DNA of 64,000 nt from Massilia sp. HP4 (GTDB lineage: Bacteria > Pseudomonadota > Gammaproteobacteria > Burkholderiales > Burkholderiaceae_D). Location: positions 434,001-498,000 of the forward strand of contig NZ_STGG01000041.1 of assembly GCF_005222695.1 (NCBI RefSeq). The letters run 5' to 3'. A program made the translations under genes and the position numbers. The notes below the pieces were generated by a model, which saw only the letters and a list, made by a program, of their open reading frames with translations, was not told the origin of the DNA and searched no databases. Shown in pieces: positions 42,085 to 49,316 of the stretch (position 1 is its first letter; each line of letters begins with the position of its first letter).

Positions 42085-42850
42085 GTTGCTGGCCTTCTTT
42101 CACAAAAAACTGTTGGAGGTATGCGGTGAGGCGGCGTGCCGCCACCACCTCGGGCACATCGTCGTGGCGGAATACCTCCACCGCGATATCGTCCTTGACG
42201 TCGATGCGAAACCGGGCCTGGCGCGGCGGCACATGCCACCACTTGTCGCCCTTGCCCAAGGTGGGCGGATCGCACCGGATCACGACCGGCGTCACCGCGC
42301 GCATGCCGCGCACCGCGATATTGGCCGCGCCGCGCTTGAGCGTCGCGGCGCCGCCGGGCGGGGTGCGCGTGCCTTCGGGGAACACGATCAGGTTGCCGCC
42401 GGCCCGCAGCGAGGCGATGCAATCCTCGACCAGCTCGGGGCCGCGGTCGTTGCAGATGTAGCCGGCGGCGCGGATCGGTCCGCGCATGAACGGGTTGCCC
42501 GACAGCGCACTCTTGACGATGCAATCGGCATTGCGCACGAAGGCGATCAGGAACACGGTGTCGATCAGGGTCGGATGGTTGGCCAGGATCAGCTGGCCCT
42601 GGCGTTCGAGCTTGTCCAGGCCGCGCACTTCGTAGCGCAGCACGCCCAGCAAGTGCATGACGCCCACGAAAGCCCGGAAACTCAGGCGCACCGCGCTGCG
42701 CGCCGCACGCTGGCGCGCAGCGGGAGCGCGCACGCATAGCGACAGCAGCGGAAACACCACGACCCGCAAGACCAATCCACCGATGCCGAACAATGCGAAG
42801 CAGAGGCCGGTGGCGAACACGCGCCAGACGCGCCCTGCCCTAGTCAGCAT
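42077..42850 (-). CDS. apeD: APE cluster lysophospholipid acyltransferase ApeD
   Basis: A 257-residue membrane-associated PlsC-type acyltransferase. The catalytic H-x-x-x-x-D is in LILANHPTLIDTVFLIAFVR, and VFPEGTRTPPGG is the second, glycerol-phosphate-binding block. An N-terminal hydrophobic segment (FATGLCFALFGIGGLVLRVV) anchors it. It would acylate a lipid acceptor, perhaps the pigment anchor. Start 42850 overlaps the preceding gene by 11 bases. A longer reading upstream belongs to the shadow of the ketosynthase-like gene. Confidence 0.88.
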   Translation of the reverse strand: MLTRAGRVWRVFATGLCFALFGIGGLVLRVVVFPLLSLCVRAPAARQRAARSAVRLSFRAFVGVMHLLGVLRYEVRGLDKLERQGQLILANHPTLIDTVFLIAFVRNADCIVKSALSGNPFMRGPIRAAGYICNDRGPELVEDCIASLRAGGNLIVFPEGTRTPPGGAATLKRGAANIAVRGMRAVTPVVIRCDPPTLGKGDKWWHVPPRQARFRIDVKDDIAVEVFRHDDVPEVVAARRLTAYLQQFFVKEGQQHA

Positions 42851-43574
42851 CGCGGCTCCAGGTCCAGCGCTTGCCCAGCGCGTCGCGCACCAGCGCGGCG
42901 TCGGCGCCGAGCTGGAAGCGCAATACCTCGAGCCCTCCCGGCATGGGCGCCGGCATGGCGTCAACCCCGGCTTGCCAGGAAAGTCGCATCGGCTGCGCAG
43001 CGGCCGGGACCATCGCCCAGGCGAAGGCGAACGGCTGCTCGGCGCAATCCTCGAATGCTTCGTACGGAGCCGGCAGCGGCATGTCGCAGGCCACCAGCAA
43101 GACCATCGGCGCGCCGTCGGCAAGCTGGCCGCAGGCTTCGATCACGGCATGTTCGAGCGTCGCGCCGCCTGCGGCCAGGGCCACATGGTTGGCGCGGTCG
43201 GCGCGTGCGATCGAGAACAGGCCGGCGCTGGCGTTATGCACGGCCAGGCCGAAGGCGGTCGGGGACAGGGGCTCGCCGCGCGCCAGGTCGCGCAGCAATG
43301 CGATCGAACGCTCCACCTCGCCGTGCCGCGAGCAAAAGACAGTCGGCACATCGGCGTCCTGGCCGATGCACTCGTAGGCAACCTCGAGCGCCATACGGCC
43401 CAGGAAGCCGGCGCGGCGCCGCAGCATGGCAGGCATTGCCGCCACTTTCGGTTCGGGGCCGGCCATCAATGGCCATGGCTCGCGCGCCCAGTCTGCCCAC
43501 TGCGTGCGTGTCGCCATGCCTGGAGCCCATGCCGCGTGCCGCGCGATGGAGAAAACGACCTCATTCTCGAACAT
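42840..43574 (-). CDS. apeC: APE chain length factor-like ketosynthase partner ApeC
   Basis: A 244-residue protein related to the N-terminal half of ketosynthases (PF13723 type): CSRHGEVERSIALLRDLARG, AVHNASAGLFSIARADR and GAPMVLLVACDMPLP. The catalytic cysteine is absent; NASAG occupies the position of the Cys-containing elbow, and no C-terminal HGT or GHT histidines are present. In known systems this subunit pairs with ApeO and sets chain length. It is the first gene of the cluster. Starts at 43574 (MFENEVVFS) or 43607 are possible; neither has a clear ribosome site, and 43574 is chosen. Confidence 0.86.
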   Translation of the reverse strand: MFENEVVFSIARHAAWAPGMATRTQWADWAREPWPLMAGPEPKVAAMPAMLRRRAGFLGRMALEVAYECIGQDADVPTVFCSRHGEVERSIALLRDLARGEPLSPTAFGLAVHNASAGLFSIARADRANHVALAAGGATLEHAVIEACGQLADGAPMVLLVACDMPLPAPYEAFEDCAEQPFAFAWAMVPAAAQPMRLSWQAGVDAMPAPMPGGLEVLRFQLGADAALVRDALGKRWTWSRDAD

Positions 43575-43614
43575 AAACTGCCAACAGTGGGGAATGGACG
43601 CGCGCAACGAAGCG

Positions 43615-43654
43615 CGCAGAAACTGAGCCCGATTATAATCGTTCAGTTTCTGCG
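43615..43654. repeat. Inverted repeat enclosing a TATAAT palindrome upstream of the APE cluster
   Basis: Two perfect 12-base arms (CGCAGAAACTGA, 43615-43626; TCAGTTTCTGCG, 43643-43654) flank a 16-base centre that itself contains the palindrome GATTATAATC (43631-43640). The block lies 41 bases before the ApeC ATG at 43574. It may be an operator over the core promoter or an RNA hairpin in the leader. Confidence 0.7.
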
Positions 43655-43660
43655 TAGGAA
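43632..43660 (-). promoter_or_regulatory. Candidate promoter of the APE cluster
   Basis: On the minus strand a perfect TATAAT (43637-43632) is preceded at 17-base spacing by a poor -35 element TTCCTA (43660-43655). A weak -35 suggests dependence on an activator. The presumed transcription start near 43625 fits a leader of about 50 bases before ApeC. Confidence 0.5.
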
Positions 43661-43690
43661 CTGTCTGACATGGCTACAAGCTCGTTTTGC

Positions 43691-43706
43691 AACAGTGTGT
43701 ACTGTT
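43691..43706. promoter_or_regulatory. Candidate operator upstream of the APE cluster
   Basis: AACAGT-GTGT-ACTGTT is a perfect inverted repeat with 6-base arms and a 4-base centre, about 30 bases upstream of the candidate -35 element. This size and place suit a dimeric regulator. No regulator gene is linked to the cluster. Confidence 0.45.
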
Positions 43707-43801
43707 TTTGTCACGAAATGTAGTTCCGGGAAGAACCTGATTTTGCCATAAGGAACGAGGTGTAAAACTCTCGAAATATCACGCCGCAGGGCGCGACCAG
43801 A

Positions 43802-44221
43802 TCAGGCTTCTGGCAATTGGGCCCGCAACACGTCGGGCAAGGGCGCCGACTTGCCCAGCCTGAAATCGACCCACACCACCTTGGCCATGCCCTCGGCGTG
43901 CAGATCCCCCGCCTCGCCCAGCCCGTTCACCAGCCGGATCTCGTGCGACACCTCGACGCTCGAGCGTCCCGGCGGCGATACGAAGGTCGTCACCTCGATC
44001 TCGCCCGGATAGGTCAACTGCTTGATGAAATTCATCGAGGCATTGACGATCACCGGCCCTTCGCCGCGCGCATCCGGCAGGCCGCCGACCTGCTCCAGCC
44101 AGGCGATGCGGGCCGATTCGATGTAACGGAAATAATTCGTATTGTTGACATGCCCCATGGCGTCCATATCGCCCCAGCGGATCGGCATGCGCAGGGTGTG
44201 CACCAGCTTCTTGCTACTCAT
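43802..44221 (-). CDS. Acyl-CoA thioesterase (4HBT family)
   Basis: A 139-residue hotdog-fold thioesterase. The signature PIRWGDMDAMGHVNNTNYFR contains the catalytic Asp and the HVNN motif typical of YbgC/4HBT enzymes. The start at ATG 44221 (MSSKKLVHTL) is preferred over an upstream TTG at 44239. It is 22 bases downstream of the SDR gene and thus in the same operon. It lies just upstream of the aryl polyene cluster on the same strand, with about 230 bases between coding regions, so involvement in pigment synthesis is not proven. Confidence 0.88.
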   Translation of the reverse strand: MSSKKLVHTLRMPIRWGDMDAMGHVNNTNYFRYIESARIAWLEQVGGLPDARGEGPVIVNASMNFIKQLTYPGEIEVTTFVSPPGRSSVEVSHEIRLVNGLGEAGDLHAEGMAKVVWVDFRLGKSAPLPDVLRAQLPEA

Positions 44222-44243
44222 TACTGTCTCTGCTTCCAAATGA

Positions 44244-45020
44244 TTACTGCGCCGTCATCCCGTCATCGGCCGTGATGATGGCGCCATTGATGAAATGGGC
44301 TTCTTCCGCCGCCAGCAGCAAGAGCAGCCCATCGAGGTCTTCCGGCTTTCCCGGACGCTTGCGCGGCAGCATCTCGATCAGCTTGCGGCCCGGTTCGGTG
44401 TCGAAATAATCCTCGTTCGAATCGGTGGCGATATAGCCGGGGCAAATCGCATTGACGTTGATCCCGTACTTGCCCCACTCCACCGCCATCGCCTTGGTCA
44501 TCTGCACCACGCCGGCCTTGCTCATGCAATACACGCCGATCTGCGGCAAGACGCGCAAGCCGGCCACCGAGGCGATATTGACGATGCGGTGCTGCTTGCG
44601 CGGGTCGCCCTTGGCGCGCGCGATCATGCGCTTGGCGGTCTGCTGGGCCATGAAGAAGGCGCCGCGCAGATTGGTGTCCATGATGTAGCCATAGTCGTCC
44701 TCGCCCACGTCCAGCAGGCGCTGGGTGGTCGAGACGCCGGAATTGTTCACCAGGATATCGATCGGCCCGGCCTCGGTCTCGGCATGCGCGATGGCCGCCT
44801 TGATGCTGCCCAGGTCGGTGACGTCGAGGCGCACCACATGGGCCGCGCCGCCGTCGGCCTCGATCTCGGCCCGTAATTCCTTGAGCCGCTCGACCCGGCG
44901 CGAGGCCAGCACGACCTGGGCCCCGGCCCCGGCCAGCGCTTTCGCGAAACGCGCACCGAGCCCGCTCGACGCACCGGTAACCATCGCAATCTTTCCTTCG
45001 AAATTGACTTCAATTCCCAC
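44244..45020 (-). CDS. SDR family oxidoreductase
   Basis: A 258-residue short-chain dehydrogenase with MVTGASSGLGARFAKALAGA (cofactor motif), NNSGVS, Ser in VNIASVAGLR and the Tyr-Lys pair in YCMSKAGVVQ. Its substrate is unknown; the sequence resembles FabG-like and steroid/acyl-CoA-type reductases. A GTG at 45020 preceded by GGGGAGCC is the probable start and agrees with the family N-terminus; an ATG at 45101 would add 27 non-homologous residues. The thioesterase gene follows in the same operon. It is divergent from etfD. Confidence 0.87.
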   Translation of the reverse strand: MGIEVNFEGKIAMVTGASSGLGARFAKALAGAGAQVVLASRRVERLKELRAEIEADGGAAHVVRLDVTDLGSIKAAIAHAETEAGPIDILVNNSGVSTTQRLLDVGEDDYGYIMDTNLRGAFFMAQQTAKRMIARAKGDPRKQHRIVNIASVAGLRVLPQIGVYCMSKAGVVQMTKAMAVEWGKYGINVNAICPGYIATDSNEDYFDTEPGRKLIEMLPRKRPGKPEDLDGLLLLLAAEEAHFINGAIITADDGMTAQ

Positions 45021-45203
45021 GTCGGCTCCCCAGGTGCTGTCGCGCCAGCTAGTTGCGAAAGCATAATGATCCCACAAATGACGGGTATTAGATTGCCTCA
45101 TCTAATATTGCCTTTACAATGGCGCGCAAGTTGCATTCGACAGTAAAAACCCGCACACTCGTGCTATTTTCTAGATGGCCTCACCGAGGGCTTACAAAAA
45201 ACC

Positions 45204-46880
45204 ATGACAGAGACAAACAATCTTCTCGAACAATACGGACCGCGCGAAGCCATGGAATACGACGTCGTGATCGTCGGCGGTGGCCCAGCCGGCCTGTCCG
45301 CGGCGATCCGGCTCAAGCAGCTCGCAGGGGAGAAAGGCCAGGAAGTATCGGTCTGCGTCCTGGAAAAAGGCGGCGAGCTCGGCGCTCACATCCTGTCCGG
45401 CGCGGTAATGGATCCGCGCGCGCTCAATGAACTGATCCCTGACTGGAAGGAAAAAGGCGCACCGTTGAACACGGTCGTCACCGAAGACCGGGTCATGTTC
45501 CTGACCGAGACCAAATCGATCTCGACCCCGGTATTCGCCATTCCGCCGGCCCTGAAAAACCACGGCAACTACATCGTCTCGCTGGCCAATGTCGTGCGCT
45601 GGCTGGGCCAGCAGGCGGAAAGCCTGGGCGTGGAAATCTTCCCCGGCTTCCCGGCTGCCGAAATCCTGTATAACGAGGACGGTTCGGTCAAGGGCGTGGC
45701 CACCGGCAATATGGGTGTCAATCGCGAAGGCGAGCCCGGCGCCGACTTCCAGCTCGGCATGGAATTGCACGCCAAATACACCTTCTTTGCCGAAGGCTCG
45801 CGTGGCCACCTGGGCCGCCAGCTGATGGCGAAATATGACCTGACCAAGGGCAAGGATCCGCAGACCTACGGCATCGGCATCAAGGAATTGTGGGAAATCG
45901 ATCCGGCCAAGCACCAGCCTGGCCTGGTGATCCACACGGCCGGCTGGCCGCTGCCGAACGACACCTATGGTGGATCGTTCCTGTACCACCTCGAAAACAA
46001 CCTGGTCGCGGTCGGCTACGTGGTGGGCCTGTCCTACCAGAACCCCTATCTGTCGCCGTACGAGGAATTCCAGCGCTATAAAACTCACCCGGACATCCGC
46101 GGCTTCTTCGAGGGCGGCAAGCGCATCTCGTATGGCGCGCGCGCCATCACCGCGGGGGGGTTGCAGTCCTTGCCCAAGACCGTGTTCCCGGGCGGCGCCC
46201 TGATCGGCTGCGATGCCGGCTTCCTGAACACCAGCCGCATCAAGGGCAGCCACGCCGCGATCAAGACCGGCATGCTGGCCGCCGAAGCCGCGTTTGCCGC
46301 CCTGGGCGAAGGCCGCTCGGCCGACGAACTGGCCGCCTTCCCTGCCGCCTTCGAGAAATCGTGGCTGCATGAAGAGCTGCACATCGCGCGCAACTTCAAG
46401 CCGTGGATGAGCAAGGGCCTGATCCTGGGCACGATCATGACCGGCATCGACCAGATCGTGTTCCGCGGCAAGGCGCCATGGACCTTGCACCACCAGCACG
46501 CCGACCACGAATGCCTGAAGCCGGCCTCGCACTACAAGCCGATCGCCTATCCGAAGCCGGACGGCAAGCTGACCTTCGACAAGCTGTCGTCGGTGTTCAT
46601 CTCGAACACCAACCACCGCGAAGACGAGCCGGTCCACCTGACGCTCAAGAACCCGAACGTGCCGGTCGACGTCAACCTGGCCAAGTATGCCGGCCCGGAA
46701 CAGCGTTACTGTCCGGCCGGGGTCTACGAGTTCGTCAAGCGCGAGGATGGCGGCGACCGGCTGCAGATCAACGCCCAGAACTGCGTGCACTGTAAAACCT
46801 GCGATATCAAGGATCCGACCCAGAACATCGTCTGGGTCACGCCGGAAGGCGGCGGCGGCCCCAACTACCCCAATATGTAA
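45204..46880 (+). CDS. Electron transfer flavoprotein-ubiquinone oxidoreductase
   Basis: Membrane-bound FAD and 4Fe-4S protein that passes electrons from ETF (fatty-acid and amino-acid oxidation) to ubiquinone. The 558 residues hold the FAD site DVVIVGGGPAGLSAAIRLKQ near the N-terminus, a quinone-binding/membrane region, and the C-terminal cluster motif YCPAGVYEFV with INAQNCVHCKTCDIKDP, giving the four cysteine ligands. The end PNYPNM is the family's hallmark C-terminus. ATG 45204 has no strong ribosome site; ATG 45252 (MEYDVVIVGG) is an alternative. Confidence 0.94.
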   Translation: MTETNNLLEQYGPREAMEYDVVIVGGGPAGLSAAIRLKQLAGEKGQEVSVCVLEKGGELGAHILSGAVMDPRALNELIPDWKEKGAPLNTVVTEDRVMFLTETKSISTPVFAIPPALKNHGNYIVSLANVVRWLGQQAESLGVEIFPGFPAAEILYNEDGSVKGVATGNMGVNREGEPGADFQLGMELHAKYTFFAEGSRGHLGRQLMAKYDLTKGKDPQTYGIGIKELWEIDPAKHQPGLVIHTAGWPLPNDTYGGSFLYHLENNLVAVGYVVGLSYQNPYLSPYEEFQRYKTHPDIRGFFEGGKRISYGARAITAGGLQSLPKTVFPGGALIGCDAGFLNTSRIKGSHAAIKTGMLAAEAAFAALGEGRSADELAAFPAAFEKSWLHEELHIARNFKPWMSKGLILGTIMTGIDQIVFRGKAPWTLHHQHADHECLKPASHYKPIAYPKPDGKLTFDKLSSVFISNTNHREDEPVHLTLKNPNVPVDVNLAKYAGPEQRYCPAGVYEFVKREDGGDRLQINAQNCVHCKTCDIKDPTQNIVWVTPEGGGGPNYPNM

Positions 46881-46890
46881 GGAGCCGCCC

Positions 46891-47865
46891 ATGGCGACCA
46901 GCACGCTGCACACACCATTGCGCGCCGTGGCGGCCGCCTGCCTGCTGGCAGCGGCCTTCACGTCCACTGCCAGCCAGGCCCAGGACGGCGCGGCATACGA
47001 TCCATTGCGCACCGCTGTCCTGCTCGGCCACGGGATGGCGGTCGAGCCGAACATTACCTACCTGCGCGCGAGCGGCCAGGACCTCAAGCTCGATGTCTAC
47101 CGCCCGCGCGGCGACGGCACGGCGCGCCTGCCGGTGGTGCTGAACTTCCACGGCGGCGGCTGGGTGGCGGGCAACCGCGAAAGCCGCGCGCTGGCCGCCC
47201 TGCCCTATCTGCAGATGGGCTTTGCCGTCATCAATGTGCAGTACCGGCTGGCGAACGTGGCGCTGGCCCCGGCCGCGGTCGAAGACACCTTGTGTGCGCT
47301 GCAATGGGTCGGCCGCAATGCCGAGCGCTACCGTTTCGACCTGGACCGGGTCGTGACCACCGGCGATTCGGCCGGCGGCCACCTGGCGCTGGCCACGGCG
47401 ATGATTCCCGGCGACGCTCCGCTTGCCAATCAGTGCGCGTCGACCGAGCCGACCTGGAGCGGTCCGTACCAGAACGTTGCGCCGAAGGTGAAGGCCGTCG
47501 TCAACTGGTATGGCATTACCGACGTGGCCGACATGCTGCAGGGCCCGAACATCCGCTCGTATGCGGTGGCCTGGTTCGGCAGCCTGCCGGGCCGCACCGC
47601 GCTGGCGAAGGAATTGTCGCCGCTGAGCCACGTGCGCGCCGGCGGACCGGCCGTGTTCACCATCCACGGCGACGCCGACACGCTGGTGCCTTATGCCCAT
47701 GGCGTGCGCCTGAAAAGCGCGCTCGACAAGGCGGGCGTGAGCAATGTGCTGCACACCGTCAAGGGTGGCGGCCATGGCGGATTCAGCGCTGAACAGCAGG
47801 TCGCCATCTTCAGCGAGGTCCAGGCCTTCCTGCGCCAGCATGGCGTCATTGCGGCGCCGCGCTGA
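46891..47865 (+). CDS. Secreted alpha/beta hydrolase (HSL-type esterase)
   Basis: The 324-residue product has a signal peptide (cleavage near SQA-QD) and an esterase fold: oxyanion motif NFHGGGWVAG, nucleophile in TTGDSAGGHLALATAM, acid/His in FTIHGDADTLVPY and GGGHGGF. This is the hormone-sensitive-lipase type of carboxylesterase. GGAG in TAAGGAGCC precedes the start codon, and the gene begins 10 bases after the ETF-QO stop, so they are probably co-transcribed. Its natural ester substrate is unknown. Confidence 0.88.
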   Translation: MATSTLHTPLRAVAAACLLAAAFTSTASQAQDGAAYDPLRTAVLLGHGMAVEPNITYLRASGQDLKLDVYRPRGDGTARLPVVLNFHGGGWVAGNRESRALAALPYLQMGFAVINVQYRLANVALAPAAVEDTLCALQWVGRNAERYRFDLDRVVTTGDSAGGHLALATAMIPGDAPLANQCASTEPTWSGPYQNVAPKVKAVVNWYGITDVADMLQGPNIRSYAVAWFGSLPGRTALAKELSPLSHVRAGGPAVFTIHGDADTLVPYAHGVRLKSALDKAGVSNVLHTVKGGGHGGFSAEQQVAIFSEVQAFLRQHGVIAAPR

Positions 47866-47999
47866 ACGCCAGCCCGGCTTCCTGGGTTACTGCTGACTTT
47901 GTCCGAAAAATCCTACGCAGCCTCCGCCAATCCGCTGATTGGCGGGGCGCGGCATCGGCGTAGCATCGGAGATCCAGACACCAGTGCCAGGAGTCATAC

Positions 48000-48380
48000 A
48001 TGGGTGAAAACAAAGGACATGGCGATAAAGCGCCGAACTATCCCGAACTCGATGAGATGGGATCGGCCGCAAGTCGAGCCGGCCAAAGTGCCGGTAATCA
48101 GCAGAGCACCGGCAATCAGCAGAATGCCGGAAACCAGCAGCAAGGCAGCATCCAGCAACAAGACAGCACGATCCAGCAGCAAGACGCCGGCAATCAGCAA
48201 AGCGCTGGCGGACAACGGCAGAACCGGCAACAAGGCGGCCAGCACGCATCGGGCGGCACGCCCGCACTGGACGACCTGAACGCCGACCTCGACAGTCGTC
48301 ACCGTGGGTCGCTGGGCAACGCGTCCCGGCAAATGGACCAGACGAGCGACTGGGACGGCAAGCAGGACAAGAACCGTTGA
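48000..48380 (+). CDS. Gln-rich, low-complexity hydrophilic protein
   Basis: The 126-residue product has no signal peptide and no recognised domain. A Gln/Asn/Ala/Gly-rich middle (residues 30-80) consists of repeated GNQQ/QQQ units; acidic and basic flanks (LDDLNADLDSRHRG near the end) are probably disordered too. It is judged real because AGGAG lies seven bases before ATG. The DNA of the repeat shows 18-base units. Such proteins sometimes act in stress protection or surface films, but nothing here shows that. Confidence 0.65.
   Translation: MGENKGHGDKAPNYPELDEMGSAASRAGQSAGNQQSTGNQQNAGNQQQGSIQQQDSTIQQQDAGNQQSAGGQRQNRQQGGQHASGGTPALDDLNADLDSRHRGSLGNASRQMDQTSDWDGKQDKNR
48091..48144 (+). repeat. 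Three in-phase 18-base tandem repeats in the Gln-rich gene
   Basis: Units start at 48091, 48109 and 48127 with the common core CCGGNAAHCAGCAG; further degenerate copies follow to about 48200. Each encodes a variant of AGNQQ-x. The unit is a multiple of three, so copy-number change would keep the frame. Confidence 0.75.
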
Positions 48381-48441
48381 CGTGGCATCGACCACGCATG
48401 GCGCGGCCCGCAGTGCGAGCCGCGCCTTTTAGTCGCATCCG

Positions 48442-49257
48442 CTAGCGTGTGGCGCTGCTGGCGTCGATGCCGAACCATTTGAGTGACAAGCGGCGCAAGG
48501 TGCCGTCGGCGCGCGCATCGGTCAAGACCTTGTCGACCGCCGCCTTGAACCGCGGATTGCCCTTGCCGAACGCCACCCCGATGCGCGCGAGCTGGCCCAC
48601 CCGCGGCCCGGCCTTGATCGGCAGTTCCGAATTCTTCAACAGGTAGTTGACCATCAGGCTGTCGTCGAGCGAGGCGTCGATGCGGCCGAAGGCGAGGTCT
48701 TGCAGGTTCTCGGGCACGGCCGGATAGCTCCTGACCTCGATGCCTGGCACTGCTTTCGCCTGCTGTTCGAACACGCTGCCCTCGCGCACGCCGAGCTTGC
48801 GCCCCTTGAGGTCGGCCAGGCTGCGGTAGTTGGCGCGCTCGTTCTTGCGCACGATGAGCTGGAAGCTCGAATACGTGTAGGGAATCGAAAAATCGTAGGC
48901 CTGTTCGCGCTCGGGCGTGATGATCACCTGGCTGATGGCGGCGTCGACCTTGCCCGAAGAAACAGCCGGCAGGATGGCGCTCCATTCGGTCGGCACGAAC
49001 TGCGGCCTGAGCTTGAGCCGGGTGGCCACCAGGCGCGCGACCTCGATATCGTAGCCGGTCAGGTGACCGGTCTTCGGGTCCTTGAAATTAAAGGGGGGAT
49101 ACGTGCCCTCGACAGCGATGCGCAGCGCACCGCGCGCCCTGGTCTCGCTCATCAGGTCCGCAGCGTGCAAAGGCTGGGGCAGCACGACCGTCATTCCCAT
49201 CGTCACCGCCAGGGCCCGGACCAGGCGCCATCCCGCCAAGCTTGCCGCCTCAACCAT
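48442..49257 (-). CDS. Amino-acid-type ABC transporter substrate-binding protein
   Basis: A 271-residue periplasmic binding protein of the SBP_bac_3 family, with a signal peptide ending near LHA-AD. The family signature TYPPFNFKDPKTGHLTGYDI (ligand contacts) and KVDAAISQVIITPEREQAYD are present, with SLADLKGRKLGVREGSVFEQ later. It lacks an adjacent permease or ATPase, so it must work with a transporter elsewhere, or as a solo receptor. It probably binds an amino acid such as cystine or glutamine; the ligand cannot be told. ATG 49257 is favoured over TTG 49260. Confidence 0.87.
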   Translation of the reverse strand: MVEAASLAGWRLVRALAVTMGMTVVLPQPLHAADLMSETRARGALRIAVEGTYPPFNFKDPKTGHLTGYDIEVARLVATRLKLRPQFVPTEWSAILPAVSSGKVDAAISQVIITPEREQAYDFSIPYTYSSFQLIVRKNERANYRSLADLKGRKLGVREGSVFEQQAKAVPGIEVRSYPAVPENLQDLAFGRIDASLDDSLMVNYLLKNSELPIKAGPRVGQLARIGVAFGKGNPRFKAAVDKVLTDARADGTLRRLSLKWFGIDASSATR

Positions 49258-49316
49258 CAACTGTTACCCCGCACCTCGGTCAAAGACACTTTATAACCGA
49301 AAAACAGCGCCGGTGA

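Larger units (their letters stand above)
26311..43607 (-). other. Aryl polyene (APE) biosynthetic gene cluster
   Basis: About twenty minus-strand genes in one tight, largely overlapping array encode the carrier proteins, ketosynthases, ketoreductase, dehydratases, ligase, ammonia-lyase, acyl- and glycosyltransferases and export proteins expected for an arylpolyene-lipid pigment. The suborder N-O-P-Q-R at the 3' end and C-D-E-F-G-H at the 5' end match the order of the E. coli/Xenorhabdus ape genes as I recall them. Dialkylresorcinol (darAB) genes of flexirubin clusters are not present. Confidence 0.88.

Noticed and set aside
26311-43607. The pigment cluster as a flexirubin or xanthomonadin cluster
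   Set aside because: No darA/darB dialkylresorcinol genes are seen, which argues against flexirubin. No chorismate-lyase-type xanB2 gene is seen, and the ammonia-lyase suggests a different starter route from xanthomonadin.
48091-48200. The 18-base repeats as a CRISPR array
   Set aside because: The units are directly adjacent, with no spacers, inside a coding frame, and no cas genes are present.
47994-48395. A hydrophobic 133-residue minus-strand frame opposite the Gln-rich gene
   Set aside because: Its Leu/Val-rich repeats are the antisense of CAG/AAT codons. The opposite strand has the better ribosome site.
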